Assembly: GCA_016758965.1 (NCBI GenBank)
Contig: JAEPRB010000089.1
Location: forward strand, 80,257-144,256
Length of the DNA: 64,000 nucleotides
Reading direction: 5' to 3'
Source of the DNA: Circinella minor
Taxonomy: Eukaryota > Mucoromycota > Mucoromycetes > Mucorales > Lichtheimiaceae
The notes beneath the pieces are model-generated. The model saw only the letters and a program-made list of their open reading frames with translations. It had not been told where the DNA came from and searched no databases. Made by a program: the position numbers and the translations under genes. Shown here piece by piece: positions 51,009 to 62,826 of the stretch (positions are counted from its first letter, which is position 1; the number at the start of each line of letters is the position of its first letter).

Positions 51009-52893
51009 ATGTGCGATTTACCAACATATGTACTCGCGTCAGTTGTTCTTTTCTCTGCAGCATTCACCGTCTCACTTCAGTCATTTATAGGTTCCGAGTT
51101 ATGGCATAGTGTAAAAGAATGTTACGCTGATTTGGAATCGTCTGATCAATACCTTTTTAGTGGTCTGAATCAACCTTCTACTTCTACTTTTGGTTATTCT
51201 CGACAATTACCATGTAGAGGTTACGTTTCAACTTTTTTCAACTCGATCGAAACTCAAAAACTTAGTTTATTGGTAAAGGATCTCAAAGTAAAGAAAAGGG
51301 AAAGGATCTTTATAGATGTTTCTGATCTAATCCTTTCTTCTTTTTTTTCTGCTTTACTATTTAGATTCATATTAATATGGCAGTGTGTTGTTTTGTATTA
51401 CTTGGTAAAGCAGTTATTTCTATATTTTTTGGAACACTGTTACCATTGGAAAGCCAGGTAAAAATAACTTTATTTTTTTGTTGGGGAAAGTTTTGTTGAC
51501 TATGAATATTGATAATAATGATGATACGTTTAATTTTATATTTATAGCATCTTTATGATCGCATGCTCAATTTCTTATTGTTTAAAGTTATCTTCGTGGG
51601 AGCCATCATGGATCCAATATGGATTCAAATCGTAAGACTTTCCATCTGGATCGCTGTACTTGGGTTCTTACGTATATTCAGTCTACTTAGCAAGGACCGT
51701 TTTGACCATGTAAGTTTATAAATTAAATATATCATTACTATTATTATTTAAAACTACTATTTACATTATTATTTTTTATATAGCTTACTACAATGCCCTA
51801 TATTCCAACAGCAGAATATAATAAAATAACACTTTTATTATGTTGTATTTTCATTTGTAATTTGATTTGGTATGGTGCTAGCTTTTACTTCTTCCCTGAT
51901 TCAATTACCTTTTTAACTTTGGAGGTATGGTATTATTATAATTATTATTATCAATGGTGTTGCGTTGAGCTCCGTGTTATCAGGCTACTAATTTAAATAA
52001 AAATAGTTTCTTCCCGTTGCCTTGGATACTTTACAAGTCATGACAAAATACTTTTCGCAATTATTGGATCAATATATTGAACAAGGTTTTGAAGGCAAAC
52101 GAACTATCAACTATTATGCTGAACTTGGCACCGACATGCTTGTTCTTGGTTTAACTTTATTACAATATCTTCAGCTCATGGTAACTTACTATTCTACTAT
52201 TACTATTGTGTGCTACATAGAGAAAAAGAGGTATATTGAACTAACTTTGATCGGCTGTTACTGTTTAATATCAGTGGATGCATGGAATGTCATTTGGATT
52301 AGTGGATATTGTATTAATCCTCAATGTGCGAAGTGTATTAAGAAATCTTTATCGAAAAGGGATGGTACACCGAGATAGATGGCGAGCCATGTCCTACGTC
52401 AAAAACAGGTTTGTTGGTTACATACACAAATACTTGTTCAAGTTTATAAAAACAAATGGTTAATGGTTGGCCAAATGAATAAATGATAGATACGCGAATG
52501 CTACACAAGCAGAACTTTCATTTCGAAACGATGATTGTGCTATTTGTCGGGAGAAAATGAAGACAGCTAAAAAACTTTCATGTGGTCATTTATTTCATCT
52601 GTAAGCTTATTTCTTGATAATTAGCAAAATAATAATAATAATAACAAGATAGTTGGACATTCATCATCATTTATAAACATATTAGGCATTGCTTACACTC
52701 GTGGATACAACATCATGTATCTAAACCAACTTGTCCAACATGTCGACGTCCACTTTCACCACCATTAAATAATAATAGTAAGGAATCCAATTTTGGTAAG
52801 TTTTCTTTTTATTACCCTTTACCTCCTTAAAAAAACCAACAAAAAACATTAATGATTGTTCCCTAAATAGGTTCTCCAATAATTCAAAGTTGA
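51009..52893 (+). CDS. gp78/AMFR-like ER membrane RING E3 ubiquitin ligase
   Basis: Predicted ER-associated degradation ligase. Nine exons: 51009-51272, 51365-51457, 51548-51709, 51784-51924, 52007-52180, 52275-52408, 52490-52600, 52686-52795 and 52871-52893, giving 403 residues. Several hydrophobic membrane spans fill the first about 300 residues; the blocks NFLLFKVIFVGAI and LLSKDRFDHL resemble the membrane domain of gp78 more than Hrd1. Then RYANATQAELSFRNDDCAIC leads into a RING-H2 domain with CGHLFHLHCLHSW and CPTCRRP. Animal gp78 continues with CUE, G2BR and VIM segments; this protein stops about 20 residues after the RING (SPIIQS), so those are missing. The last exon codes only seven residues. 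Assignment to gp78 rather than Hrd1 is a similarity judgement by eye. Confidence 0.85.
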
Positions 52894-53319
52894 TGATAAT
52901 AGTCATAGCTCATATACATATATACATACATACACAACACAATACACACATTTACACACCCTTCTCCCAATTATTATTTCTCTCTCTTTTTTTCTGTTGA
53001 TATTTTCTTTTTTACTGCATAACTTTATCTACATAGTACATTTTGCAAAAACTTCATTTGATTTCTTCCCCAGCAACATTTGGATATATATACATCTAAT
53101 TTTATAATATTTCGCCTGGAGCGGCTCTTTTTTGACCAACAAAAACAAAACAAAAAACAAATGAGCTGTCTAAAAAAATATCCAATTTTTTTTTACTCTT
53201 TAAAAATAGTATTGAGAGTATGTGTGAAGAGTAGTGTATATATAATATGTACAAGTTGTTTGTTTATTGAGGTGCCATCTAATTAAAAAGAAGAATAAGA
53301 AAAAAAAGAAAAAGCTTTG
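52894..53319. other. convergent intergenic region, low complexity
   Basis: 426 bp between the gp78-like and Tim9 genes, with TATACATA repeats and T- and A-rich runs; presumably the two 3' UTRs. No gene seen. Confidence 0.5.
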
Positions 53320-53874
53320 TCAATGCCTATTACGATTCCCTTTGTCTGATCCAAAATACAGTATTATTATTACTAATTTTATTATTATTACCTGTTGACT
53401 CAATTCAGCGAAACGAGCACCAACACGTTCAGAGTGTTTCAAGAACTTGTCGGCGCACTTGTTAATACATGTCTCCTATTATTATCCATAAAAAATAAAA
53501 AAAAAATAAAAAAATAAAAAAAAATATTAGTATTGAGTGATCTACTAATGACTACTTGATACATATAATATACAATTTTATATATTATTACCTCCTTGCC
53601 AGTAATGGATTTAGTGGTAAAGTCATTAGCACAATCGTCAAAACAACGTTGAACCAAGTTGCTATACAATCGCAAAAAATCCTTCATCTATATACATAAC
53701 AGAAAACGCGGTGGATATAATATAAATATGCATTCTCCATTTGTTGTCGTTGTTGGTTTTTTTTAAAAAAAAAAAAAAAAAATTTCAAGTAAACGTTTTA
53801 TTATTAACCTGTTTGTGTTCAATCATGGCATTGATTTGGGCCTGTTCGGCTTGATTATAACGAGAAAAATCCAT
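53320..53874 (-). CDS. tim9: mitochondrial intermembrane-space chaperone Tim9
   Basis: Small Tim chaperone that, with Tim10, carries hydrophobic carrier precursors across the intermembrane space to TIM22. Exons (descending) 53809-53874, 53592-53687 and about 53392-53475. The twin CX3C motif is complete: CFDDC and CINKC, separated by [31 protein letters not shown] and [13 protein letters not shown] are diagnostic for Tim9 rather than Tim10, Tim8 or Tim13. The C-terminal end is uncertain. After SQQ (53392) there is either a very short intron (about 45 nt, ending ATCAG) or read-through to a stop at 53320-53322; neither extension looks like known Tim9 tails, which are short and variable. Core is about 82 residues. 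No presequence, as expected for the Mia40 import route. Confidence 0.93.
53757..53782. repeat. T8-A18 palindromic tract inside a Tim9 intron
   Basis: Eight T followed by eighteen A, within the first Tim9 intron. Same architecture as the tracts at 124, 1939 and 3486. Confidence 0.85.
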
Positions 53875-55496
53875 ATTGTATATTTATTTAATTTGCCAAA
53901 AGTATATACAGAAAGTAAGGAAGGAAATAGACTTTCAAATACCCTCGACTTTGCGTTTGCGATAAATAACCGTCACGACAACATACCGGGTCGATCGGAA
54001 CTACTGAACCGAAATGGTTTTTAAGTGGCATCAAAAATCGCTGTCAGTTTCAAAAAAAACCAGTGCTAATTTTATAACACCCGTCAAATATCATTCTCTT
54101 TAAGTCAAGTACGACGAAATAACAATCTGCTCTTTAAAAAATACAATAATTCGTATTATAGTTCCCAATGTCACCTCTTTTTGATAAATAGGGTGGTAAA
54201 GTTATTTACGCCTTTTTTTTCTTGGCGCAGTAATATGATGATGATAGTCATCGTTGATCAGCCATGATCGTTTTTAGTTACCGTCAGTAACGGTGATAGT
54301 AGTAAAGTCGTTTATGTTTTTTTAATAGGTGCTGATGACTTCAACTTCTTGAGCTGTAGCCGCTGACGCAATCGCCGCCGCCGCCTTCCGATATCATTTG
54401 AGTATTCTCATCATGCACAAGTAAAAAAACATCTTCTGTCCAAATTGGCATTATCGATATTGTTTTTTCACATGACTTAAGATACTATTTCTTAAGGTAA
54501 TCAACAACATGTATTATTTTTCTTCACTATATACTGGCTTGACAATATCAAAACAATATGACATTAATTTTTTGTATACGTATGATGGTTATTATTTTCA
54601 CCTCTAAAGATGATATACCTACAAGATACCACAGCATTATACCAATAAGTAACAAGCAACTATTATTCGAATTACTATCTTGTAATAGGCTTATAATAGA
54701 ATATTAAATTGTCATAGTTACAATCGAAAATAATCATTTGACATTGGAATACTTACCATGACAATAAACAATATAGCCTGCATAATAGATTATGTAAACA
54801 AGTTAAAAGTAGCAATAATGTTAATGTTGAAATAACGTGACTATATAAAAAAAAGAAAAAAATTTAATAAACAGAGTATTAAATCATAACCAAAATAGCA
54901 TACTGTACTGTGGCACAAAGCCTTTCATAGTTATCTAAAATAAAATACCTATATGATTTCATTTTATTATATTACTCCACAAATGATACCACTATAATAA
55001 GCCCGATCCTTTGTAGGCTAAAAGAACTCCACTATTAGTTTTTTTGTCTCTTTTTACTTTCAGAATATTACTGTTGTAGGAGTAGTAGCAACTTGATTTA
55101 AGCTATCTATCTCACTCTTTTTTTGCTACAAGTGGCGCCTCTTTCATAAATATGGTAAAGAGTTCATTTTCCTAATTCTTTGTGATCCAATAGATTAGAA
55201 ATATGTTATATCTTTAACAATTACGCATCAACACATTTTCAAGCAAATACATTAGGGACATAATTGCTTCACGCTATATTAGCAATAGTACCATCTATGA
55301 CAGGACTAAACTGCTCATTTTTTTTTCCTTTGCTGCGCTTGAATGACCAAGAATACAATAAAAAAACAACGCAGAGCGGCGCACAAGCAGACGAATATTT
55401 AGTAGTAACTTGCCACTTATCTTGGTGGTTATATAACATTTTGGTGCATTGAGTTAAAGTAGATCAAAAAACGCCACCGCCATAATGGATTAAACC
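53875..55496. other. intergenic, no gene recognised
   Basis: 1.6 kb upstream of Tim9. The first about 150 bp should carry its promoter. The rest is AT-rich without recognisable ORFs or repeats, apart from a GCCGCCGCCGCC run near 54375. Confidence 0.5.
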
Positions 55497-55504
55497 TATA
55501 TATA
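55497..55504 (+). promoter_or_regulatory. TATA box of the solo WWE ORF
   Basis: TATATATA, 70 bp upstream of the ATG at 55574. Its good position supports the small ORF being expressed. Confidence 0.45.
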
Positions 55505-55573
55505 TGGCCTGAATATTCAGAAACAAAAGAGTGTAAAACATTATCACCAAGAAGGCTAAGAACAATTTAAACT

Positions 55574-55783
55574 ATGAGAGGAGTGACATTTCAATGGGTT
55601 TATCAATCCGGTACTGAATGGATGCCATTTGATGCTAGGTCTAACCTCGCTGTTGAAATTATGTTTGCAAAAAGTGCTCAAGGACAAGTTTTCGTCAATG
55701 GATTTTGGGCCTACATTAATCCCGGTGACCTTTTCATGGTTTATAATAGCATGAGATTGGTAATTAGCAGAACAGGATATTGA
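55574..55783 (+). CDS. small stand-alone WWE-domain protein (69 residues)
   Basis: The whole ORF is about one WWE-like domain. It starts VTFQWVYQ, has WMPFDARSNLAVEIMF, then VNGFWAYINPGDLFMVY, and closes with RLVISR. This order (W, W-x-P-F/Y-D, an amphipathic helix, GF-x-Y, an aromatic near the end, I-x-R) matches WWE domains of the RNF146/Deltex type, which bind ADP-ribose units. The typical WWE Glu and Gln positions are only partly conserved, so ligand binding is uncertain. There is one exon, a TATA box 70 bp upstream, and no other domain in any frame nearby. It might be a real micro-protein or a fragment of a larger lost gene; the intact start, stop and promoter favour the first. No neighbour suggests a pathway. 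Confidence 0.6.
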   Translation: MRGVTFQWVYQSGTEWMPFDARSNLAVEIMFAKSAQGQVFVNGFWAYINPGDLFMVYNSMRLVISRTGY

Positions 55784-56050
55784 TGGTTCCAATGGCTCAT
55801 GTTTGCATGAATTTTTTGGCTACTACTTTATATAATGACTATCAGTAGTAGTATAAATTTATAACGCCGTATTTTATTTTATTTTAAAACATTTTATTAC
55901 TTGCACCTTTTTTCTTCTCTTATCACAATTTTATTACTACACTCTTTATTTAGCTTATAGCAATTTAATTACATATTAATTTACGTTATGCTATATAGTA
56001 TATGCCCTGAAAAACTACACTACTTTTATTCTTACCTATGCCATCTTTGT

Positions 56051-56053
<3 letters not shown>

Positions 56054-56092
<39 letters not shown>
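56054..56092. repeat. (TC)n microsatellite
   Basis: About 19 TC units. It makes runs of Leu-Ser on the plus strand and Arg-Glu on the minus strand in spurious ORFs. Confidence 0.95.
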
Positions 56093-56098
<6 letters not shown>

Positions 56099-57362
56099 TA
56101 TTGTACTTTATTATACATATAACTATTATGCCTAAGCTTTTCAATTTGTTTTTGCTTAATATAAATCTAGATTTATTACTATTCAACATAAAAAAAAAGT
56201 GTTGCGAATACTTACTCTGTTTATTGGTTGGATGAAAGCACTACAAATCAATAACAAGTTATACAATTTGTTATGTCAGTGAAAATAAAAATTAAAACGG
56301 ACAGTAATATAAGCCAACGAGATTTAAAAGAGTAGAGTTTAACAGAACTTTATTTCAAATAAAATAGTCTCTCTATTTATATTAAATTCTTATCATCAGC
56401 ATGATATATCAATATGTGTATATAGGCCTATGTGTATGTAGTCTTTCGATTTGTAATACCAAAATAAATTACGTATAATAGTAAAATAGATGATTTTTAA
56501 ACTAGATTTTGTGCAGTAGATGAGATGATCTGTCAATGCAGCTGTCATATATTTCTATTATACGTAGAAGACGATTTTTGTATTCTTATAAATTATTGTC
56601 CAAATAGGAAAACGTCTAAATATCGACAGATTATAATTGATGACATCCTGTATTCAAATATATATAATAATAAATGACTGTGTTTATAAAGCCATTGTAG
56701 GTTGAATACAACACACAGTACTAGTTCAACTACTTTCTCAAATAACCTAGAACTAAAACTCTATCTTGATCTTTTTATATTTATATGATTAGAAGTAAGA
56801 TATATTTCCTCTTCTATACTTGGAGTTTTAGTAACTACCACCAGTATTAATATATTATTATTTATTACTTATTACTTATTATACAATATAACTCTAAAGT
56901 AGTCATAAAGCATACCTATATCTTTATTCATTAAATCCTACCTTTGTATAACTATTTTCTAAGTCACATAATAATAATACCTCATTCTTTTTACTTACTT
57001 CTAATGTTTATCATAAATAAGTAATTAGTTATAGAGTATTTATAGTTGGTCAATTAATTTTGATACATATTTTATGTATAATTCTTTATCTTACTCGTTA
57101 TTTTTACAATATTTTATTATAGTAATATTCATAATAACATTATGTTCTGTTATTCCACTCTTTATTGTTGCTCTACCCGTTGGTAGATATATCACATACA
57201 TCTAAACGGGTACATATATACCCGATGTATATATCAACGATTAAAAGAATATAGTAAAAAGTAATCAATGCAATACTTTCTTTAACTATTATATAAAAAA
57301 TAACTAATAATAGAAAATATCTATATTTTAAAAAATAATATGATACTAAGATCAAGTAAAGT

Positions 57363-57384
57363 AAAAAAAAAAAAAAAAAAAAAA
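57363..57384. repeat. 22-A homopolymer
   Basis: Uninterrupted run of 22 A, followed by A-rich sequence; possibly the tail of a retroposed sequence, but no target duplication was seen. Confidence 0.8.
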
Positions 57385-57917
57385 GAAAAAGAGGATAGCT
57401 AACAAGTTAGAATTGCTTCAACTATACTATTATCTGCCAATAAGGCAGATACTATAAAAAATGAAAAAGGAATATGATATAAAATGGATATTAATAATAT
57501 AACTATCGAGCTCAAAAGCACTCTAAATGATAAAGTTAATAGATTGATAAATAATAATAACTAGAATTTTTAAAACATCCTTAGGTTGACATAAAAGATA
57601 GATATATTTATTATATAAAAATAGTAAATAAATAAAGTAACGAAATTATGAGAGAAATAGAGAATGAATTATTAGAAAAACAATGATATATTTCTGTTTC
57701 TTATTTTCTAACTAATTATATATTAATAGAAAGTATCCAGACTCATATCATAAAGTAGAAAAAAGATTTATTTTATCGTACCATATGATAAGATTATGAT
57801 TAATGTTTACAATTTTACATGGAAATTAAATTTTGGTAGTACTGTAGTATAAAACCAAAAGACATAACAATAAGGTGCTTTTTAACCCAACCAAAATCAA
57901 AAGTAGAAAAAAAGAGT

Positions 57918-58024
57918 GGTCTGGTTCTGTCTGGTTCTGTCTGGTTCCTTAAGAGAAACATTTCGGACCTGACATTTAGTAGGAACCGAACTGAGAAAAA
58001 CCATGAAGAACCGAGGAACCGACA
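57918..58024. repeat. GGTTC/GGAACC-rich short repeat block
   Basis: Three tandem copies of a 10-bp unit (CTGGTTCTGT, last copy diverged) at 57921-57950, followed by several GGAACCGA-type words at about 57980-58022 in the opposite sense. The island is clearly richer in G and C than its surroundings. Function unknown. Confidence 0.75.
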
Positions 58025-58979
58025 GTACTTCTTTAATATTTTTTTTAAAGAAAAAAACAGAAATATCAAAATATAAGTAATATACAGCACCCAAAAGTTT
58101 TTATATGCATCCATCAAGTACAATAAAAAAAGCGTAAGATTTTTTTAACTGAATTCCATTTACTATAAAGAAAACAAAAGACATTTTCTAAATGGTGAGG
58201 TGATGATCTTCGGTTAAGGTGTTATGTATGTGGTTCTATTGAAGCGAGAATAGTAACAGGAACAGTTGAATATTTTAGATTGCTACAGTCGAAGAGTTTT
58301 AAAGATCTCGTATTAAATAAAAGCTTGAAGATTACTGTTGTTGCAAACCATAAAGAAGAAATAAATAAATAACAGCCATATTAAATGGATCAAGTAAGGA
58401 AAGTATAGTTGCTACATTCATTAAAGTAAATATCCACAAAAAAAAAGGCCGTTGTATTATTGTTGTTACATATGTAAAAGTAATTGTCAAAAAGAAAGAA
58501 AAAAAACTCAGTTGCCATATTAGGATTTCCTTTCCAGCTTATGTAGTTTATTTATTTATCACTTCTTTTTATTATTTATCATTTTATCTAATAATTACGT
58601 GTTATCCTTTTTCTTTTTTCTAATACATATCTTATGATTTTGTTCTTTAATAATTTAAACTCTTTTATACCAAAAAAAAAAAAAAAAAATCCTACGTTTT
58701 CAATCTTTATATTTTATTATTAATTTTTTTTATTATATGGTATTGAGTAGGTTAGTACTATAGCTACTGTTCTGAAGTATATTGGGCTTAGCCATTATAC
58801 TCTTATTCTTTAATTTAAGTTGACGACGCGCAGGGCATCGTTATGTGATTTTACCCAGTTTCCTTTTTAGAATTGAGTTCTGTTCACGTCTATATTTTAA
58901 ATATAATTTCTTATTTCATCTGGGATAAAGAGATAATGTTCTTATCATACAACAGTATCGATTCCTGCTTCATTCATTA

Positions 58980-60790
58980 TCTCCTTGATTATGTTTGCTA
59001 AGGTTCCTTCTTTAATTAGCTATGGTTTGTCCGCTTCAATTCCACTTAAAAAGAATTTGGTTTTTTGTTGAAATAACTGCATTACTGTTACCGGATATAT
59101 ATTATATAGGGATTTGATAGACACCCAATTTTTGATGTTTTTGGCTTTCCTTCTTTGGGTTTTCGTGCGAGTAAAACCATTCCTTGTAGGTTTCCATTTA
59201 CATCATTGTTAGGTGTTAGGTCACGCCATTGTAACTAGGCTGCTAGGTCAGAACGTCAGATCGTGGTCGCCACATTGTAGTAATACTTGTTATTGTTTTA
59301 AAGATAATTTGTCATTTTCTTCCCATCGCGTTATTACGTTGATAACATCACAAACATCCCAAATTTCTTGATGTATGTTAGGTACTTTGATGTCTTCTTG
59401 GGAACGTGTTTGAAAAAATAATCTGATCTCTGGTTGTTCTGCCAATGGTTTCTCTTGTGGATGTAAAGTATCAAGGGTGGAGGCAATTGCGGATTTATAT
59501 CTATTTGATGTCTGGTATGCATGATCTTTATATGTAGTGAACTAAAAATTCTGTTACCTTTTTAGGTTAATATGATGTGGGATCTATGTTTTCGTTCTGT
59601 TGTTTACACCAGTTTACCCATTTTGACCAGTTACCATCATCATACACTACTTCGGTTCTTCATCGTTTGGTTCGAGTCATATACTCAATTACTTCTTGAC
59701 TAACGCCTTCTTCTTTTCTTTTACGATTAATAATCGCCATGTGACTAAATTCCATTTCTTGTAATTTATTCTTATAACCATTGATTTCCTTGGGCAATAT
59801 TTTTGTACTAGAGGCCACCAAAATTGGGTTTCCTATTGTGGCGGAAATTCTAAATTATTTAAAAACAGAATTGAATAATAATTTTTTAGTATATAAATTA
59901 ATAAAAAAATAATCAATAAGGCAATATTTTATTTTTGCATAAAGAATCAACACTTCGTTTATGATTACTAATAGTTATTTATCTATTATTTTCTAATATA
60001 TAATAAAAATATACATCCGAAATGTATTTAGGAATTCTTAAATATGTTTCAAATGAATTACAAACTTCATATATCCGCCTTTGGTGTTATCAACACTGCT
60101 TTTTTTTCGATCTTCGCTTGTATTGCTTTCCGAATCACCTTGGGAATCAGACTCCATAGGGGATGGAAGTATAAACCTCTTGTTGGCCAATCTTGTTGAA
60201 AAGCGTCTGTTTTTTCCGCTTGCGGGTCTGACTCTTGGCTCCAATATCGTGCTAGCTGTTTGTCTTGATGCGAAGCGAAAGCATCGATCATCCTTCTTAT
60301 GCCCATTTCTTGCAAATTTTGTTGAATATTGGTTGGGGAAGTGTCCATTGATACACTGGGTTTTCTTCTAGTCCTCTTCGGCTTACAATATTTTTTATAC
60401 CAGAAATATGTTCGTATTCTACATTTAAATTATGCTTCAGGCATAAATCTTGAATTTCTAATGCTAGTTCTTGTAAAATTTCGGAAGCTGTTCCCCAGCT
60501 TTCCTTGTGTATTTCAATGCGGTGGCATTGTCGGAGTGAATCTTTATTTGTTGATCGTTTATTTTGAATCTGTTTATATGTAGGTGTACTGTGATGGTGA
60601 TGGTTTTGAGTTCTCGAATATTGATCGAAAATTCTTTTTCCCCTTTTGTCCAAGTTCCTATAAATTTCTCATATTATGAGATTATCCCATATCCCGAACC
60701 TGATGCATCTACATACATCATCAAATTTGGTGTTCTTCTCAAAGGTTTGTAAATGGGTAACCCATTCCTTTCCTCTGTGAGATGTACGAT
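58980..60790 (-). mobile_element. DIRS-type retroelement relic (RNase H and tyrosine recombinase parts)
   Basis: Read on the minus strand in order. An RNase H domain with LPIYKPLRRTPNLMMYVDAS (Asp), INIRELKTI (Glu) and IHSDNATALKY (Asp) lies at about 60785-60480. The domain following RNase H has CLKHNLNVEYEHISGI, then DAFASHQDKQLARYWS and EKTDAFQQDWPTRGLY (about 60460-60070). A tyrosine-recombinase part follows, with WDVCDVINVITRWEENDKLS (about 59365-59300), WRPRSD with the expected catalytic Arg (about 59260), and ENPKKESQKHQKLGVY (about 59150). RT, Gag and the ends are missing or outside what I recognise. There are several frameshifts and stops, so it is dead. The RH-then-YR order is typical of DIRS rather than Ty1/copia or Ty3. 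Confidence 0.8.
59840..60079. repeat. 240-bp AT-rich insertion with GGCGGA ends inside the DIRS relic
   Basis: A very AT-rich block interrupts the DIRS reading frame between ITPKADI and FWWPLVQK. It starts GGCGGA and ends TCCGCC (6-bp terminal inverted repeat). It could be a miniature inverted-repeat element. No clear target duplication was seen. Confidence 0.4.
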
Positions 60791-62591
60791 AGAATAATAA
60801 TTTAATTCGATAATAAAAAAATAAATAAAACAATGAGTCCTTTGAAACAGTGGTTATTCTTCAAAATAAGATAAATATTATCATTCTATGTACTACTTAG
60901 TCTATTTATATGAATTGTTTATAATGATAAGTTATTGCTGGTATATCATCTGAGAAATGTATCTTAAAGAATTTTATCTTAAGGTATCATAACCTTGTTC
61001 TTAGGATGATCCTTTTTAGCTTTATCAGGGATAGACCCTTAGAATCTCCGGTATTTTTACATTCTTAATTCCATGACACTACACTACACTAACCAAACAA
61101 AACTACCACACAACGTGTCATTTATGACACGTGTGGTGCTTGAATATGATAAAAAGGAAGTATAAAAATAAAGGTAAAATAAAAATAAAATAAAAATGTA
61201 AGAAGGAGTAGAATAAAATAAATAGAAAGGGTTCAAAGAAGTTACTGGCTAAGTGTAGTGAAAGTAAAGAGGTAGAAATAGAAAAGAAGATAATAAAAAA
61301 AAATATCACAGTGATTATCCCAAATCAACTGTCAAACAAAAGTAAACTCAAAGTTATTATCCGGATCGAAAAGATAAAATTCGTCCTCTTTTATTGTTTA
61401 AAACGACGCCTTATATATCTTTTTAAAAATCAAATAAAAATAATAGTTCTCTAATAACTATTCTATGATAAATACGATGTAATCGTAATAAAAACAAATG
61501 GAAATAAGGATACAGGATAGGGATAAAGGTAAAGACAACAAGATAAACGAGATAAGGTACAATGAGGATAGCAGAAAGAAAATTACATAAGAATAAAATA
61601 TAAGATTGAGAATATTATAATAATAATATCATCGAGACGGGTAAAGGTGATAAACATGAAGAACTGATATAGAGGGTATAGAAGGACAGAAGGGTTAATG
61701 ACAACAAGATAGAGAAATATAAGATAGAAAAATATCAATAATAATAATGAACATAGAGTAAAATATGAAGGTATTATCATGAGTATGGCGAATGAACAAC
61801 ATCTATTCTAGTCAAGCTCTAGAATCAAAGATTCTTTCGGGCGTCGAACTAAAGTTCTAGCCAAGGAGGGACTTGCTCATTACCATTCCGCCGCCATATT
61901 GATAACAAATATTTATATTGTTTATGAAATTCTTTATTGGTAGCAAATTAAAAATTTTAAAATTAATGGTTATAAAAATAAAACATATAATAATTAAATT
62001 TCTTTTATTATATTAAGAAAAAAATTTTAATAAAATATATAAAAACTATTACTTTTTTACTAACATATTACTACTAGTTATCTCCCTATACGGGATCATG
62101 ATATTTCGATAAAAGTAATAATAAGTGAACGTATATAATAAGATAAGGGTACAAGGGAGTAGTTGACAACAAGAAAATGTAAGAATAAGGTGGATAACAT
62201 GATAACAAAAATAATAAATAAAGGAATTATACGGATTAAACATATGGAAATAAAGAAGTACAGAAATGGTAAAGATAAAAAATAAAATAAGAATAATGCA
62301 AGAGTGCATGGATAACCAAAAAGGAATAATAAAGATAATGGATATAACGAAAATGCCGATAAAATAATATAATTAATAAAGTTAAAAGTAGAAAAAAGGG
62401 TAGAAAAAGAAATAAATGATAACGGATTAAGGTGATGGGCTTTGATAAACGAGAAAGGGAATAATATGCTTGACTACGGAAGAATAAATTTTCCCTCTGA
62501 GCCAGTGACAGTCTGAAAAAAAATTTCTGGTCTAGACTTTTTGTTGTTAAGTGGGTGAGGCTGGGAAATTCACAACACAATGTGTCATTTA
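60791..62591. other. purine-rich intergenic/retroelement debris
   Basis: No gene. From about 61130 the plus strand is strongly A/G-rich, giving T/C-rich, Phe/Leu/Ser/Tyr-rich spurious ORFs on the minus strand. An LTR-end sequence (ACAACGTGTCA) with the TTTA junction lies at 61110-61124. A GC-richer island near 61800-61905 has CTAGA words in direct and inverted copies. Confidence 0.5.
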
Positions 62592-62826
62592 TGACATGTG
62601 GTGGAGATTCCCTTGTTGAAAAGTCTATCAAAATAAAAGAAAAGAAAAAGGTAAAAGTAAAAGTGAAAGAGGTAGAAAAGATCAAGATTTATTAATTCGC
62701 GGCTAAACTGCCCATATTTATACATACTTGAATGGTCACATGACCACCCAAGAATCAATTCTAATTCACAAATCACGTGAACCTTATCTTTGGTCTAATT
62801 AAACGAAATTATCACACAACGTGTCA
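62592..62826 (-). repeat. LTR copy A (235 bp)
   Basis: Starts TGACATGTGG and ends AACGTGTCA in plus orientation, nearly identical to copy B over its length apart from the last about 25 bp. It is joined to copy B by TTTA. Read on the minus strand it begins TGACACGTTGTG, carries TATAAATATGGGCGG and ends CACATGTCA (TG...CA form). Confidence 0.85.

Larger units (their letters stand above)
55784..58979. other. very AT-rich intergenic region with simple repeats
   Basis: 3.2 kb with long stretches of A/T only, a CT microsatellite, a 22-A run and a GGTTC-rich block (listed). No ORF with a recognisable domain. It separates the WWE gene from the retroelement-rich end. Confidence 0.5.

Noticed and set aside
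56038..56235. ORFs with Leu-Ser or Arg-Glu runs
   Set aside because: Translations of the TC microsatellite.
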